The notes beneath the pieces were generated by a model. That model saw nothing but the letters and a program-made list of their open reading frames with translations. It did no database searches and was not told where the DNA came from. DNA of 64,000 nt from Orlajensenia sp037404875 (lineage in GTDB: Bacteria > Actinomycetota > Actinomycetes > Actinomycetales > Microbacteriaceae): positions 62,001 to 126,000 of the forward strand of contig NZ_JBBELO010000017.1 in the NCBI RefSeq assembly GCF_037404875.1, given 5' to 3'. This document shows, piece by piece, positions 1-9,264 of the stretch. Position 1 is the first letter of the stretch. Every line of letters begins with the position of its first letter. A program made the position numbers and the translations under genes.

Positions 1-1
1 C

Positions 2-3000
2 CCCACGCGCGTCGCCGTGCAGCCGATCGTGGCGCAGGCGACCCCGACCGCTCCCGACCTCACCGTGCCGGATGCGGCAACCACGCCGCCCGCCCAGGGT
101 CCCGCTGCCGAGGCTCCGGTGGCGCAGACTCCGGCGGCTCAGGTTGCGGCTCAGGCTCCTGCGGCAACGCCGACCGCCACCGTTCCCACGAACATCGCCC
201 CCGTGCAGCAGCTGCGCAGTGCGGCGTCCATCGAAGCGGCCGCGACCGGGGCGTTCACCGCCTCGTACAGCTTCCGGCCGGCATCCGCCCCCACTGTCTC
301 GGGCTACACCACCCAGTCGGGCAGCGCCTACAGCGACGCCACCGGGTCGGGATGGGTGCGTCAGGACTCGCTCTCGAGCACCCACGTTCCGCTCGACATG
401 AGCTCGAACACCCGGGTGCGCACGCGCACAACGGTCACCGCCGCGCAGAACGGCATCATCCACATGCAGTACGCGGATGCCGGAACCAAGGTCGCGGGGC
501 AGAACCAGGTCGCGGGTGCCTTCGAGGTGGCCGTCGCCAACGGCGTCTACACCGTCTCGGTGAGCGTGGGCGACCAGCCGACCTATGACAGCAAGCACAC
601 GATCACCGTCGAGGGCGTTCCCGCCATCGCGTCCTTCGTCGGCACCGCGGCCAATGAATACGCGGCCGCGACCGTGCAGGCAACGGTGAGCGACGGCCGG
701 CTCACCATCGATGCGGTGGGCGGTAAGAACACCAAGCTCAACTACGTGCAGATCGTCGGCGAGCCGCCGGCGGTGGCGCCGTTCTCGGCGAAGGTCAACT
801 TCTCCGACGCCGGAACCGTGCCGCCCGACGGCTTCCTGCGTGACTACGGCCAGGCCTTCGGCCCCCGTACGGGCGACTTCCAGGGCAGCGACCTCAGCTA
901 CGGCTGGGTCGTGCCGGGAACGCACACCCCGCTGAGCCTGGAAGGCAACGGCCGCAACCGCAACGTCTCGGGCGTCAGCGTGGAACTCAACACCTTCATC
1001 CACGCGCAGATGACCACGGGCACGGGCGTGAAGACGCCGGGAGCGTGGGAGGCCGCCGTGCCCAACGGCGTCTACCGCGTAGGCGTGGCGGTGGGCGACC
1101 AGTCCGCGACCGACAGCACGCACTTCGCGAATGTCGAGAACCAGAACGTGATCGCGCGCTTCAAGCCGACGACCGCGAAGAAGAGCCTCTACGGAGAGGT
1201 GATCGTCGAGGTCACCGACGGTCTGCTCACCCTGACGCCGACTGGCGGCACGAACACGAAGTTCGACTACATCACCATCGACCCGGTCACGGCCGGAACC
1301 CAGCAGCCGGCGGTGCGCACCTCGACCCCGCTCAACGCGGCGACGGGGGTCGACCCCCGTTCCAGCATCGTCTGCGACCTTTTCCTCATCACGAGCGGAG
1401 TACTTCCCGACACGCTCACCACGCAGAACGTCACGCTCACGAACGTCGTCACCGGCCAGCTCGTCTCGGCGGCGGTGCTCACGAGCGGCGGCGGCGACAC
1501 CATCAACGTGTCTCCCCATTCGCAGCTCGAAGACGACACCCTGTACAAGTTCACCGTCACCACCGCGGTGACGGATGTGGACGGCCGCCACTTCCTGCCC
1601 TTCACCTCGGTCTTCACGACGGGCAAGGCGACCGCCCCCGACGGGCCCGTCGCCTTCACCCAGACGGATTCCGGCGCCGCAAAGGGGGCGATGTACACCT
1701 CCCTCGTAAAGGGGCCCGATGGCAAGCTCTACGCCGGCTCGATCACCGGGCAGATCTACCGCTTCACCATCAATGCCGACGGCACCCTCTCGAACCGCGA
1801 GACCTTCAACGCCGTCGCCGACTACTCCGCGAGCGCCGCGAGCGGCGACACCTACAACCCCGGCATCCGCACGGTCATCGGCCTGGCCTTCACGCCCGAT
1901 TCGACGGCCACGAACCTCAAGCTGGTCGTCAGCGACAACGCGCCGTTCCTCGGCAGCTACGACGTTCCCGACTACACGAGTCGCGTCGGCGTACTCACGG
2001 GATCGAACCTGCAGAACTACACGCCGCTCGTCATCCACCTGCCGCGCTCGATCAAGGACCACGAGGTCAACTCGGTCGCCTTCGGCCCTGATGGGGCGCT
2101 GTACTTCAACGTCGGCGCGAACTCCGGCATGGGCGCGGCCGACGGGTCGTGGGGCAACCGGCCCGAGCGCCTGCTGAGCGCCGCGACCCTGCGGCTGGAC
2201 CCCAGCATCCTCGACTCGCCGACCCTGCCGCTGGATGCGCGCACCGGCGACGGCGGCTACAACCCCTACGCTCCCGGCGCACCCCTGACCATCTACGCAA
2301 GCGGCATCCGCAACGCCTTCGACCTCGTCTGGCACAGCAACGGGCACCTCTACGCGCCGACCAACGGGTCTGCGGCCAATGCGAACGCGCCCGCGGTGCC
2401 GACGACCCTGCCCGCGCAGTGCGCCAACCGCCCCGACGGCGGGTACTACGGTCCCACCGGCCTGGCCGGTATCACGCGCAATCCCGTCGCCGAGACCGAC
2501 TACGTCTTCGACGTGAAGCCGGGCCGCTACTACGGCCACCCGAACCCCGCACGCTGCGAGTACATCCTCGCCAACGGCAACCCGACCGCATCGGCCGACC
2601 CCTTCGAGTCGGCCGCGTATCCGGTGGGAACGGCTCCCGACCCGAACTTCAACCTCTCCGACGTCTACGACGCGGGCGCCCACGCCAGTGCCGATGGGGC
2701 CATCGAGTACAAGAGCAGCACCTTCGGTGGTGCGCTGAAGGGCAAGCTGCTCGTCGTCCGCTACAGCTCGGGCCAGGACATCGTGACCTTCGACGTCGCG
2801 GCAGATGGAAAGCTGAGCAACCGCACCTCCGGGTACCCGGGACTGACCGGCTTCCAGCAGCCGCTCGACCTCGTCGAAGACACCGACAACGGCAACCTCT
2901 ACGTTTCGCAGCTCACCGACGACCCCGCCGGCACCTCGATCGCCCTCGTGAAGCCCGCGACGGCAGCCACTCCCCCCGTGCTCGAAGCGACAGACCGCAT

Positions 3001-6000
3001 GGTGTTCAGCGCCGTGCGGCCCTCGGGCATGGACACCAAGGCGCTCACCCTGACCAACGCGGGCGGCCGCACGATCACCATCCCGTCGGGCGGCCTGGCC
3101 ATCAGCGGCGCAGGAGCGTCCCACTTCTCGGTGGGTTCGACGGCCTCGATCACCCTCGAGCCGGGCCAGTCCACTCCCGTCACGGTGACGTTCGCGCCGA
3201 GCACCGCCGGCGTGAAGGATGCCAAGCTCACCGTGACCTCGAACGCCCCGGCGGTCACGGTCACCCTGCGAGGACTGGCCACCACCGGAACGGGCGGCAC
3301 CAACGAGCCCTCGTTGCAGCGCATCCTGGACACCTGGCAGATTCCGGTGAACGTCGGAGACACCGATCCGTCCACCACGAACCTGCCGAACACGCAGACC
3401 CCGATCGGCGACGAGATCAAGGCGCAGCTGTTCCGCAAGCACTACTTCGACCGGCCGATCACCATCACGCCACTCGCCGCGTACGGCCTGCAGAGCAAGG
3501 ATCCCGCCATCCGGTTCGGCTGGTACGAGGGCATGAACTCGGCAGCGCGGCACGAGCTGTTCACCGTGCCCGCCGCGAACGCGCAGAGCCTCACCGTGAA
3601 CCCGACCGGACAGACCGCCGACATCGATCCGGGTGAGAACGCGATCTTCGGGTTCTACACGCAGTGGCCGACCTTCTCGGATCGCCTCGTCTACTCGGAG
3701 GACCCGTTCAACCGGGCGTTCGATGCCGGCACACCGCATCACGTGCGCGTGTACCCGATGAAGGAGCCCGACGGCACCGTCGACGAGCACGCCTACGTCG
3801 TGGCGTTCGAGGAGTTCCCGACGACGTTCGACAGCAACGACCTCGTCTTCGTGGTCGACAACGTCGATCCGGCGGAGCCGGTGAGTGGCCAGTTCGCCAA
3901 CATGAGCGTGGCCAACCCCGATCCCGTGCCGTTCGCCGACCAGCTCACGATGAGCAAGATCCAGGCCCCCGAGCCCGACCAGAAGACGGCCACCAAGGGA
4001 ACGGTGCGCATCACCAACTCGGGCTCGGGACCGATGAAGCTGAGCGCCCTCACCGTGACCGGACCGTTCAGCATCACCAACGCGCCGGCGCTGCCGTACA
4101 CGATCACGGCCAATTCGTCGCTCGATCTCACTGTGCAGTTCACCGCGACGAGCGGAGCACGCCTGCAGAAGGGCACCCTGACGGCGACCTCCGATGCGGC
4201 AACCGGGCCGACAGGCGTCGTGCAACTGGCGGGATTCTGGCAGAACGTCAACGAGAACGGCCAGGAGCCCTCGGTGTACCAGCTGTTCCGCGGCTTCGGC
4301 ATGGCTACGGAAGTACCGCGCACGATCGTCAGCGTCGGCGAGGTCGCTCCCGTCGGTGACGAGGTCATCTCGCCCTACTGGCGCCAGGTCGACGCCACCA
4401 AGCCGGTCGCCGTGCGCCAGCTCGCGGCATACCACGGCTTCGGCGCAGAGGCGACCGTGCGCTGGTTCCCGCAAGGCGCCTTGGCCTCGAAGAAGGACAT
4501 CACGACCTCTGCCGGCTTCTGGTCGCAATCCGTTCTGCCGCGCGTGACCAACGGCACGACGAGCGCCTTCGCAGGCGGCACCTTCACGCCCACCGGCGGC
4601 ACGACGGCCGGGGTCTTCGGCTTCGACATCCTCGGCGAGCGCACCGACCCCGCGTTGAACGACCACTCCGTCGACATCACCGCGGGCTGCACAGAGCCCT
4701 GCGGACAGCACGTGCGGATGTGGCCGGTCAAGGACCGCAACGGAAACGTGGTGCCGGGCTCGTACGTGATGGGCGAGGACCTGGCCGGCATCAACTACGA
4801 CTATCAGGACAACTTCTACCTCGTCACGAACGTGCGCCCGGCCAGCCCGGCGACGCCGGCTCCCGTCGCGGCATCCGGTCCGTCGAACGTGACGGTGAGC
4901 TGGTCGCCCGACCCGACCTCGGCCGGCGCTCAGTTCGCCGTGTTCCGGTCCACGAACCCGGGCTTCACCGCATCCATGTCGAACCTGATCTCGGGTCCGA
5001 ACCCGATCACCGCGACCTCGTTCAACGACACGAGCGTGACGGCGGGAACGACGTACTACTACCGGGTGGCCGCGACGTACCCCGAGTTGACCGGGGTGAA
5101 CTCGGTCTCGAACCCGATCAGCGTCGTGGCGGGCACCTCGCCGACGAACGTCGTCAAGGTCAACTTCCAGCCGGTCTCCTCGAGCATCCCCACCGGATAC
5201 GCGAAGGACTACGGCCAGGCCTTCGCGTCCCGCACCGGTGCCGGCCAGGGGACGGGCCTCAGCTACGGCTGGGTCGGGGAGCAGACCCGCACTCCGCTCA
5301 ACCTGTCTGTCGGCGGTTCTCCCGCCGGCAACGCTCGGGCTCGGTCGACCACCAACCCCGATGCGCGGCTCAACACCTACATGATGATGCAGCCGGTCGA
5401 CATCCCGGGCTGGACCGGCGTGGAGACGAAGGGGGCGTGGGAGCTCGCGGTTCCCGACGGCCAGTACTCCGTGACGGTCGCGGTCGGCGACTCCGTGCCG
5501 AGCTCGTTCGTCGAGACGCACGTGATCAACATCGAGGGCGTGCAGGCGATCGCGCCGTTCACGTCGACCGGCGTGAGCGGAGCATCCACTCGCAACAAGA
5601 CGGTCACGGTGAGCGTGCTCGTGGATGACGGCCGACTCTCTGTCGATGCCATCGGCGGCAAGAACACCAAGATCGACTACGTCGACGTGAGTCGCCTGGC
5701 TGACCCGGCGGCACCCGTCGCCCCGCTGCCTTCAACCATGGTGGCCCTGGGGGACTCCATCTCCCAAGCGGTCAGCACGTGCGAGGAGTACGGCGACTGC
5801 CCGACCAACAGCTGGTCGACCGGGGATGCGGCCGCCGTCGATTCGCACGCCGAGCGGCTGCGCCAGCTCGGCGCATCGGCTCTCATCGTCGACAACGACG
5901 CGGTCTCGGGGAGCAAGTCGAGCGAGCTGGCCGCGCAGGCGCAGAAAGCCGTCGAACAGGGCGCCGACTACGTGACCGTGATGATCGGCGCCAACGACGC

Positions 6001-6463
6001 GTGCGCCCCGACCGTGGAGACGATGACCTCCGTCGCCGCCTTCGAGGCGAATGTCTCCGGAGCGCTCGGCCTGCTCTCGCAGGGCCGGCCCTCGGCCCAG
6101 ATACTCGTGGCCAGCGTGCCGAGCCTCACCCGCGTCTGGCTGCTCGGAAAGGACGACCCCGAAGCTCGGGCGGTTTGGGCGAGCGCGAAGACCTGCCAGT
6201 CGATGCTCTACAACCCGACGGGCATGAGCTCGGCCGCAGTCACCCGCCGGGCCACCGTCGAGCAGCGGCGAGTCGACTACAACGCGGCACTCGCCCGGGT
6301 CTGCGCCGCCACGCCGAACTGCGTCTTCGACGGGAACGCCGTGGCGAACTTCGAGATGAGTGCGAGCCAGATCTCCCAGCGCGATCACTTCCACCCGAAC
6401 GCCTCGGGCCAGGCCGCCCTGGCGGAGCTGACCTGGGGACGCTCCCCGTACGCGGGCCGCTGA
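2..6463 (+). CDS. Giant multidomain secreted surface protein with C-terminal SGNH hydrolase (5' end outside window)
   Basis: The reading frame is open to the left edge, so the true start and presumably the signal peptide lie upstream; the first in-window start codon is GTG at 17. Counting from 17, I see an Ala/Pro/Thr-rich linker (1-80), malectin-like carbohydrate-binding domains (about 85-250, 260-430 and 1714-1895, each ending in a GGxNTK..DY/NY signature), an SbsA-type Ig domain (433-535), a sorbosone-dehydrogenase-like beta-propeller (about 565-985), two copies of an Ig-like domain plus an 'EPS'-starting domain (995-1290 and 1308-1605), an FN3 domain (1613-1706) and an SGNH/GDSL hydrolase (1908-2148). 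In the hydrolase, block I is GDS with Ser1914, GAND is block III, and DHFH gives Asp2123/His2126. It probably binds and deacylates surface polysaccharide. It lies beside the polysaccharide cluster, but the substrate is inference. Confidence 0.88.
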   Translation, partial: PTRVAVQPIVAQATPTAPDLTVPDAATTPPAQGPAAEAPVAQTPAAQVAAQAPAATPTATVPTNIAPVQQLRSAASIEAAATGAFTASYSFRPASAPTVSGYTTQSGSAYSDATGSGWVRQDSLSSTHVPLDMSSNTRVRTRTTVTAAQNGIIHMQYADAGTKVAGQNQVAGAFEVAVANGVYTVSVSVGDQPTYDSKHTITVEGVPAIASFVGTAANEYAAATVQATVSDGRLTIDAVGGKNTKLNYVQIVGEPPAVAPFSAKVNFSDAGTVPPDGFLRDYGQAFGPRTGDFQGSDLSYGWVVPGTHTPLSLEGNGRNRNVSGVSVELNTFIHAQMTTGTGVKTPGAWEAAVPNGVYRVGVAVGDQSATDSTHFANVENQNVIARFKPTTAKKSLYGEVIVEVTDGLLTLTPTGGTNTKFDYITIDPVTAGTQQPAVRTSTPLNAATGVDPRSSIVCDLFLITSGVLPDTLTTQNVTLTNVVTGQLVSAAVLTSGGGDTINVSPHSQLEDDTLYKFTVTTAVTDVDGRHFLPFTSVFTTGKATAPDGPVAFTQTDSGAAKGAMYTSLVKGPDGKLYAGSITGQIYRFTINADGTLSNRETFNAVADYSASAASGDTYNPGIRTVIGLAFTPDSTATNLKLVVSDNAPFLGSYDVPDYTSRVGVLTGSNLQNYTPLVIHLPRSIKDHEVNSVAFGPDGALYFNVGANSGMGAADGSWGNRPERLLSAATLRLDPSILDSPTLPLDARTGDGGYNPYAPGAPLTIYASGIRNAFDLVWHSNGHLYAPTNGSAANANAPAVPTTLPAQCANRPDGGYYGPTGLAGITRNPVAETDYVFDVKPGRYYGHPNPARCEYILANGNPTASADPFESAAYPVGTAPDPNFNLSDVYDAGAHASADGAIEYKSSTFGGALKGKLLVVRYSSGQDIVTFDVAADGKLSNRTSGYPGLTGFQQPLDLVEDTDNGNLYVSQLTDDPAGTSIALVKPATAATPPVLEATDRMVFSAVRPSGMDTKALTLTNAGGRTITIPSGGLAISGAGASHFSVGSTASITLEPGQSTPVTVTFAPSTAGVKDAKLTVTSNAPAVTVTLRGLATTGTGGTNEPSLQRILDTWQIPVNVGDTDPSTTNLPNTQTPIGDEIKAQLFRKHYFDRPITITPLAAYGLQSKDPAIRFGWYEGMNSAARHELFTVPAANAQSLTVNPTGQTADIDPGENAIFGFYTQWPTFSDRLVYSEDPFNRAFDAGTPHHVRVYPMKEPDGTVDEHAYVVAFEEFPTTFDSNDLVFVVDNVDPAEPVSGQFANMSVANPDPVPFADQLTMSKIQAPEPDQKTATKGTVRITNSGSGPMKLSALTVTGPFSITNAPALPYTITANSSLDLTVQFTATSGARLQKGTLTATSDAATGPTGVVQLAGFWQNVNENGQEPSVYQLFRGFGMATEVPRTIVSVGEVAPVGDEVISPYWRQVDATKPVAVRQLAAYHGFGAEATVRWFPQGALASKKDITTSAGFWSQSVLPRVTNGTTSAFAGGTFTPTGGTTAGVFGFDILGERTDPALNDHSVDITAGCTEPCGQHVRMWPVKDRNGNVVPGSYVMGEDLAGINYDYQDNFYLVTNVRPASPATPAPVAASGPSNVTVSWSPDPTSAGAQFAVFRSTNPGFTASMSNLISGPNPITATSFNDTSVTAGTTYYYRVAATYPELTGVNSVSNPISVVAGTSPTNVVKVNFQPVSSSIPTGYAKDYGQAFASRTGAGQGTGLSYGWVGEQTRTPLNLSVGGSPAGNARARSTTNPDARLNTYMMMQPVDIPGWTGVETKGAWELAVPDGQYSVTVAVGDSVPSSFVETHVINIEGVQAIAPFTSTGVSGASTRNKTVTVSVLVDDGRLSVDAIGGKNTKIDYVDVSRLADPAAPVAPLPSTMVALGDSISQAVSTCEEYGDCPTNSWSTGDAAAVDSHAERLRQLGASALIVDNDAVSGSKSSELAAQAQKAVEQGADYVTVMIGANDACAPTVETMTSVAAFEANVSGALGLLSQGRPSAQILVASVPSLTRVWLLGKDDPEARAVWASAKTCQSMLYNPTGMSSAAVTRRATVEQRRVDYNAALARVCAATPNCVFDGNAVANFEMSASQISQRDHFHPNASGQAALAELTWGRSPYAGR

Positions 6464-6511
6464 GCCCGCATCCGGTTCGGGTCCCAGCCTGGCGAGATCG
6501 GGGGTGCCGCA

Positions 6512-6697
6512 CCATCGAACCCGCAGCAACGGTGGGTGCCTCACACCGTCGAACCCGCAATATCGGTGGGTACGGAGGCCCGGACACCCGCAGAGTCTCC
6601 GGTTTCGGTGGGGACGGCACCATCGAACCCGCAATATCGGTGGTTACGGAGGCCAGGACACCCGCAGAATCTCCGGTTTCGGTGGGGACGGCATTCC
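6512..6697. repeat. Imperfect 74-bp tandem repeat with decayed flanking copy
   Basis: Two nearly identical 74-bp units occupy 6550-6623 and 6624-6697; both begin CGAACCCGCAATATCGGTGG and end around GGGGACGGCA. A shorter diverged unit starting with the same CGAACCCGCA lies at about 6513-6549. Translations in all frames look like shadow ORFs rather than a gene. The array fills most of the non-coding gap after the giant surface protein. Origin unknown. Confidence 0.8.
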
Positions 6698-6740
6698 AGA
6701 TCGCAGAAACTGCGGGTGCCTCAACCACTCCTCTTATTAA

Positions 6741-6815
6741 GCCCACAAACGCAGGATGAGCGGCACAGCGACCCTATATAGAGGTCGCTGTGCCGCTCAT
6801 CCTGCGTTTCTGGGC
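6741..6815. terminator. Very long hairpin between convergent genes (probable bidirectional terminator)
   Basis: A perfect 27-bp inverted repeat (6747-6773 against 6783-6809) surrounds a 9-nt AT-rich loop. After one C-C mismatch it extends by five more pairs (GCCCA at 6741 with TGGGC at 6811). It sits between the plus-strand surface protein and the minus-strand propeller gene, where a shared terminator is expected. It has no T-tract, and the stem is unusually long for an ordinary terminator. Confidence 0.75.
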
Positions 6816-6839
6816 GGGGGAAGAGGGACCGGCGGCGCG

Positions 6840-7748
6840 TCAGCCCCGCAGGCCCACCGCCCACGGATCCGTGACGTGCTCCACGCGGTTCTGCGTCCAC
6901 ACCCAGATTCCGGATGGGGCCGCCGCGATCGCCGTCGAACCCTCGCCGAGGGTCACCGGGTAGCATCCGATGACCGCGCCGTCTGCAGCGGATGCGGTCA
7001 GGCCGGCCTTGCGGAACTGGATGCCGGGGCAGCTCGCGTCACCGCGCAGCGCGACGAGGTAGCCGCCGCTGACGGGACTCACCGAGAGCACCCCGGGGAT
7101 GTTGCCGCCAGCGTCCCACGCCGTGCCGCCGTCGCTCGTGCGGAAGACGACGCCGTCGTTGCAGACGAGCATCGCATCGTTGGGGTCGTACCCGTAGACG
7201 CGACGGCCCTGGCAGGGCGCGTCCACGGCGGTGCCCGCGGCGTTGACCACCCGGAAGTCCGACGGCCGGATCCACCACGCACCCGTCGGCTGCGCGTCCG
7301 TCCAGCTGGCGCCGGCATCAGTCGTACCGAACTGGGACGGCTCGCACTTCGCCGCCGTCTGGCTGATGACGTCGCCGGCCGTCGGCGACGTCGCGCTGAG
7401 CGCGAGCACCGCCGTCGGCTTCTCGTCGCGAGCGACCGGAGCCGGCGTCCAGGTCGCACCGCCGTCGGCGGTCACCTCGACGAACGCCGAGTCCGTCGAG
7501 CACTTGCCGGATGCCGAGCGCCACGCGTGCTGGTCGTCGACCGCAACGAGGAAGCGAGATCCGGTGTACGCGGGTGCAGCTGCGGTCGCCGTCGCCGTCG
7601 GTGCCGACGACGACGGGCTGTACGCGGCCGTCGAGCTGCCGTAGTCACGGGTCATGACATACGCCGCCGCCCCGAGGGCGCCCACGACGACCACGGCGAC
7701 GGCGATGCCGATTGCGATGGTGCGCCCGCGCGACGCTGTGCGTGCCAC
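6840..7748 (-). CDS. Membrane-anchored Asp-box/BNR-type beta-propeller protein
   Basis: 302 residues from a GTG start at 7748, which lies 7 bp downstream of the stop of the preceding chain-length gene; a longer frame exists but would run back into that gene. A single hydrophobic segment at about residues 9-31 looks like an N-terminal anchor or uncleaved signal, followed by an Ala/Ser/Thr linker. The rest contains three Asp-box-like turns (ADGGATW, TDAGASW, SDGGTAW), as in Ycf48/sialidase-like propellers, and several cysteines suggesting an exported location. It is last in the minus-strand polysaccharide operon. The exact role is unknown, and no sialidase catalytic set is recognisable. Confidence 0.8.
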   Translation of the reverse strand: MARTASRGRTIAIGIAVAVVVVGALGAAAYVMTRDYGSSTAAYSPSSSAPTATATAAAPAYTGSRFLVAVDDQHAWRSASGKCSTDSAFVEVTADGGATWTPAPVARDEKPTAVLALSATSPTAGDVISQTAAKCEPSQFGTTDAGASWTDAQPTGAWWIRPSDFRVVNAAGTAVDAPCQGRRVYGYDPNDAMLVCNDGVVFRTSDGGTAWDAGGNIPGVLSVSPVSGGYLVALRGDASCPGIQFRKAGLTASAADGAVIGCYPVTLGEGSTAIAAAPSGIWVWTQNRVEHVTDPWAVGLRG

Positions 7749-7755
7749 CGTTGCG

Positions 7756-9141
7756 TTACCGTCGCGCCGCGGAATCGCCCGTGAGCGATCCGTAGGCCAC
7801 GTACGAGGTCGCGTCGTAGCCGCTCTCCCGGGGGAGCATCGTGGCGACGATCCCGAGCACGGGGGCGCCTGCGTCACGCAGGGTCGAGAGCGTGCGGGTG
7901 ACGTCGGCCTTGCGGCTCTTGCCCGCCCCGACGACCACGACGACCGCGCCGACGGATGCGCTCAGGAGCACCGCATCCGTGACCGCGAGCACCGGAGGCG
8001 CGTCGACGAGCACGTAGTCGAACTTCGTGCCGAGCTCGGCGAGCAGGGCGCGGAAGGCATCCGAGCCGAGCAGTTCGCTCGGGTTGCTGGGCACGGCTCC
8101 CGCCGGAATCACGACGACCTCCTGACCCTGCACTCGGTGCGTGATCTCGTTCAGGCCGACCGCGCCGGTCAGGTACTCGCTGAGCCCGACGGCGTGGCCG
8201 ATGCCGAGCAGCGGCGCGATCCGCGGCCGACGCAGGTCGGCATCCACAACGACGACGCGCGACCCCGTCTGACCGAAGGCGAGGGCGAGGTTCACCACGC
8301 TCACGCTCTTGCCCTCGTCGGGACCGGCAGAGGTGACCAGGATGCTGCGGCCGCCCGTGCCGAGGTCGGCGAGCTGGATGCTGGTGCGCACCGCGCGGTA
8401 CGACTCCGCCTGGCGTCCGTGTGGCGCCGAGAGCAGGACGAGCGGGTCGTTCGCGACGCGCTTGTCGAAGTCCACGGCGCCGATGATCGGAACGTCGGTG
8501 ACGGCGGTGATGTCGCGGGTGCGACGGATGGTCGTGTCACTGAGGGCGCGGATGACCGCACCGATGATGCCGACGGCCAAACCGATGAGCGCGCCGAGCA
8601 GCAGGTTCGTCGGGATATTGGGCGACATGGGCGTCGACTGCGGCTCGGCCTTCTGCACCACCGTGACAGCGACAGGGCTCGTGCCGCCGCCGAGCGGCGC
8701 CTCGAGCTCGTCCTCGATCACCTTGGAGAGGCTGTTGGCCGTGGCGTTGGCGATGTTGGCACCCCGCTGGGCGTCGCTGTCGTCGACGGAGATGTTCAGC
8801 AGCACCGTCTGGATGGTGGGGAACGCGCTGATCTTCGCCTTCAGCTGCTCGGGGCTCATGTCGAGCTTGAGCTCGTCGATCACCGGGTTCAGCACCTTGG
8901 GCGTCGTGGCGACGCCGGCGTAGGAGGCCACCTTGTACTGGATGGCCTCGAAGCCCTGCCCGAATTCCGCGGTGGTCGTGGATTCGTTGTTCGGGATCGA
9001 GAAGTAGAGCGTCGCAACGGAACGGAACTGCGGCGTCGCGAAGGCCGACACGGCAGCCGCGCCCGCGACGCCGAGCGCGACGCAGACGAGGATGATGAGC
9101 CAGCCTTGCTTCAGTACGCGGAGATAATCGCTGATTCCCAC
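7756..9141 (-). CDS. Polysaccharide co-polymerase fused to BY-kinase-like domain (Wzz/Wzc-type)
   Basis: 461 residues. The N-terminal Wzz-type domain is bounded by transmembrane segments at about 15-35 and 205-225. A cytoplasmic P-loop domain follows, with Walker A GPDEGKS near residue 272, Walker A' VVVVDADLRRPR near 293 and Walker B VLVDAPP near 376, the arrangement of bacterial tyrosine kinases that control chain length and export. The C-terminal tail has only a few tyrosines (YDATSYVAYGS) rather than a dense cluster. The GTG start is supported by AAAGGGA about 9 nt upstream. It follows the priming transferase after a 123-bp gap that carries a possible promoter, and precedes the propeller gene. 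Confidence 0.9.
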   Translation of the reverse strand: MGISDYLRVLKQGWLIILVCVALGVAGAAAVSAFATPQFRSVATLYFSIPNNESTTTAEFGQGFEAIQYKVASYAGVATTPKVLNPVIDELKLDMSPEQLKAKISAFPTIQTVLLNISVDDSDAQRGANIANATANSLSKVIEDELEAPLGGGTSPVAVTVVQKAEPQSTPMSPNIPTNLLLGALIGLAVGIIGAVIRALSDTTIRRTRDITAVTDVPIIGAVDFDKRVANDPLVLLSAPHGRQAESYRAVRTSIQLADLGTGGRSILVTSAGPDEGKSVSVVNLALAFGQTGSRVVVVDADLRRPRIAPLLGIGHAVGLSEYLTGAVGLNEITHRVQGQEVVVIPAGAVPSNPSELLGSDAFRALLAELGTKFDYVLVDAPPVLAVTDAVLLSASVGAVVVVVGAGKSRKADVTRTLSTLRDAGAPVLGIVATMLPRESGYDATSYVAYGSLTGDSAARR

Positions 9142-9193
9142 GGGTTCGTCCCTTTCAGTTCTGACGGAGGTGCAGGTGCCTCACCGCGCCGTG

Positions 9194-9199
9194 AGCATA
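9194..9199 (-). promoter_or_regulatory. Candidate -10 box (TATGCT) upstream of the chain-length/BY-kinase gene
   Basis: On the minus strand TATGCT lies inside a short GTGAG/CTCAC inverted repeat about 53 bp before the GTG start at 9141. The same hexamer is the best -10 candidate in front of the tRNA array, the relaxase and the DUF1254 gene. No good -35 is visible. Weak evidence for an internal promoter. Confidence 0.3.
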
Positions 9200-9264
9200 T
9201 CTCACGATCGTCGCAGCAGGCCATGTCGGGCGTGTTAACGGGGTGCAACATAACGACGTCATGC

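Noticed and set aside
6464..6840. CRISPR array at the 74-bp repeats
   Set aside because: Repeats are directly adjacent without spacers, and no cas genes are present in the window.
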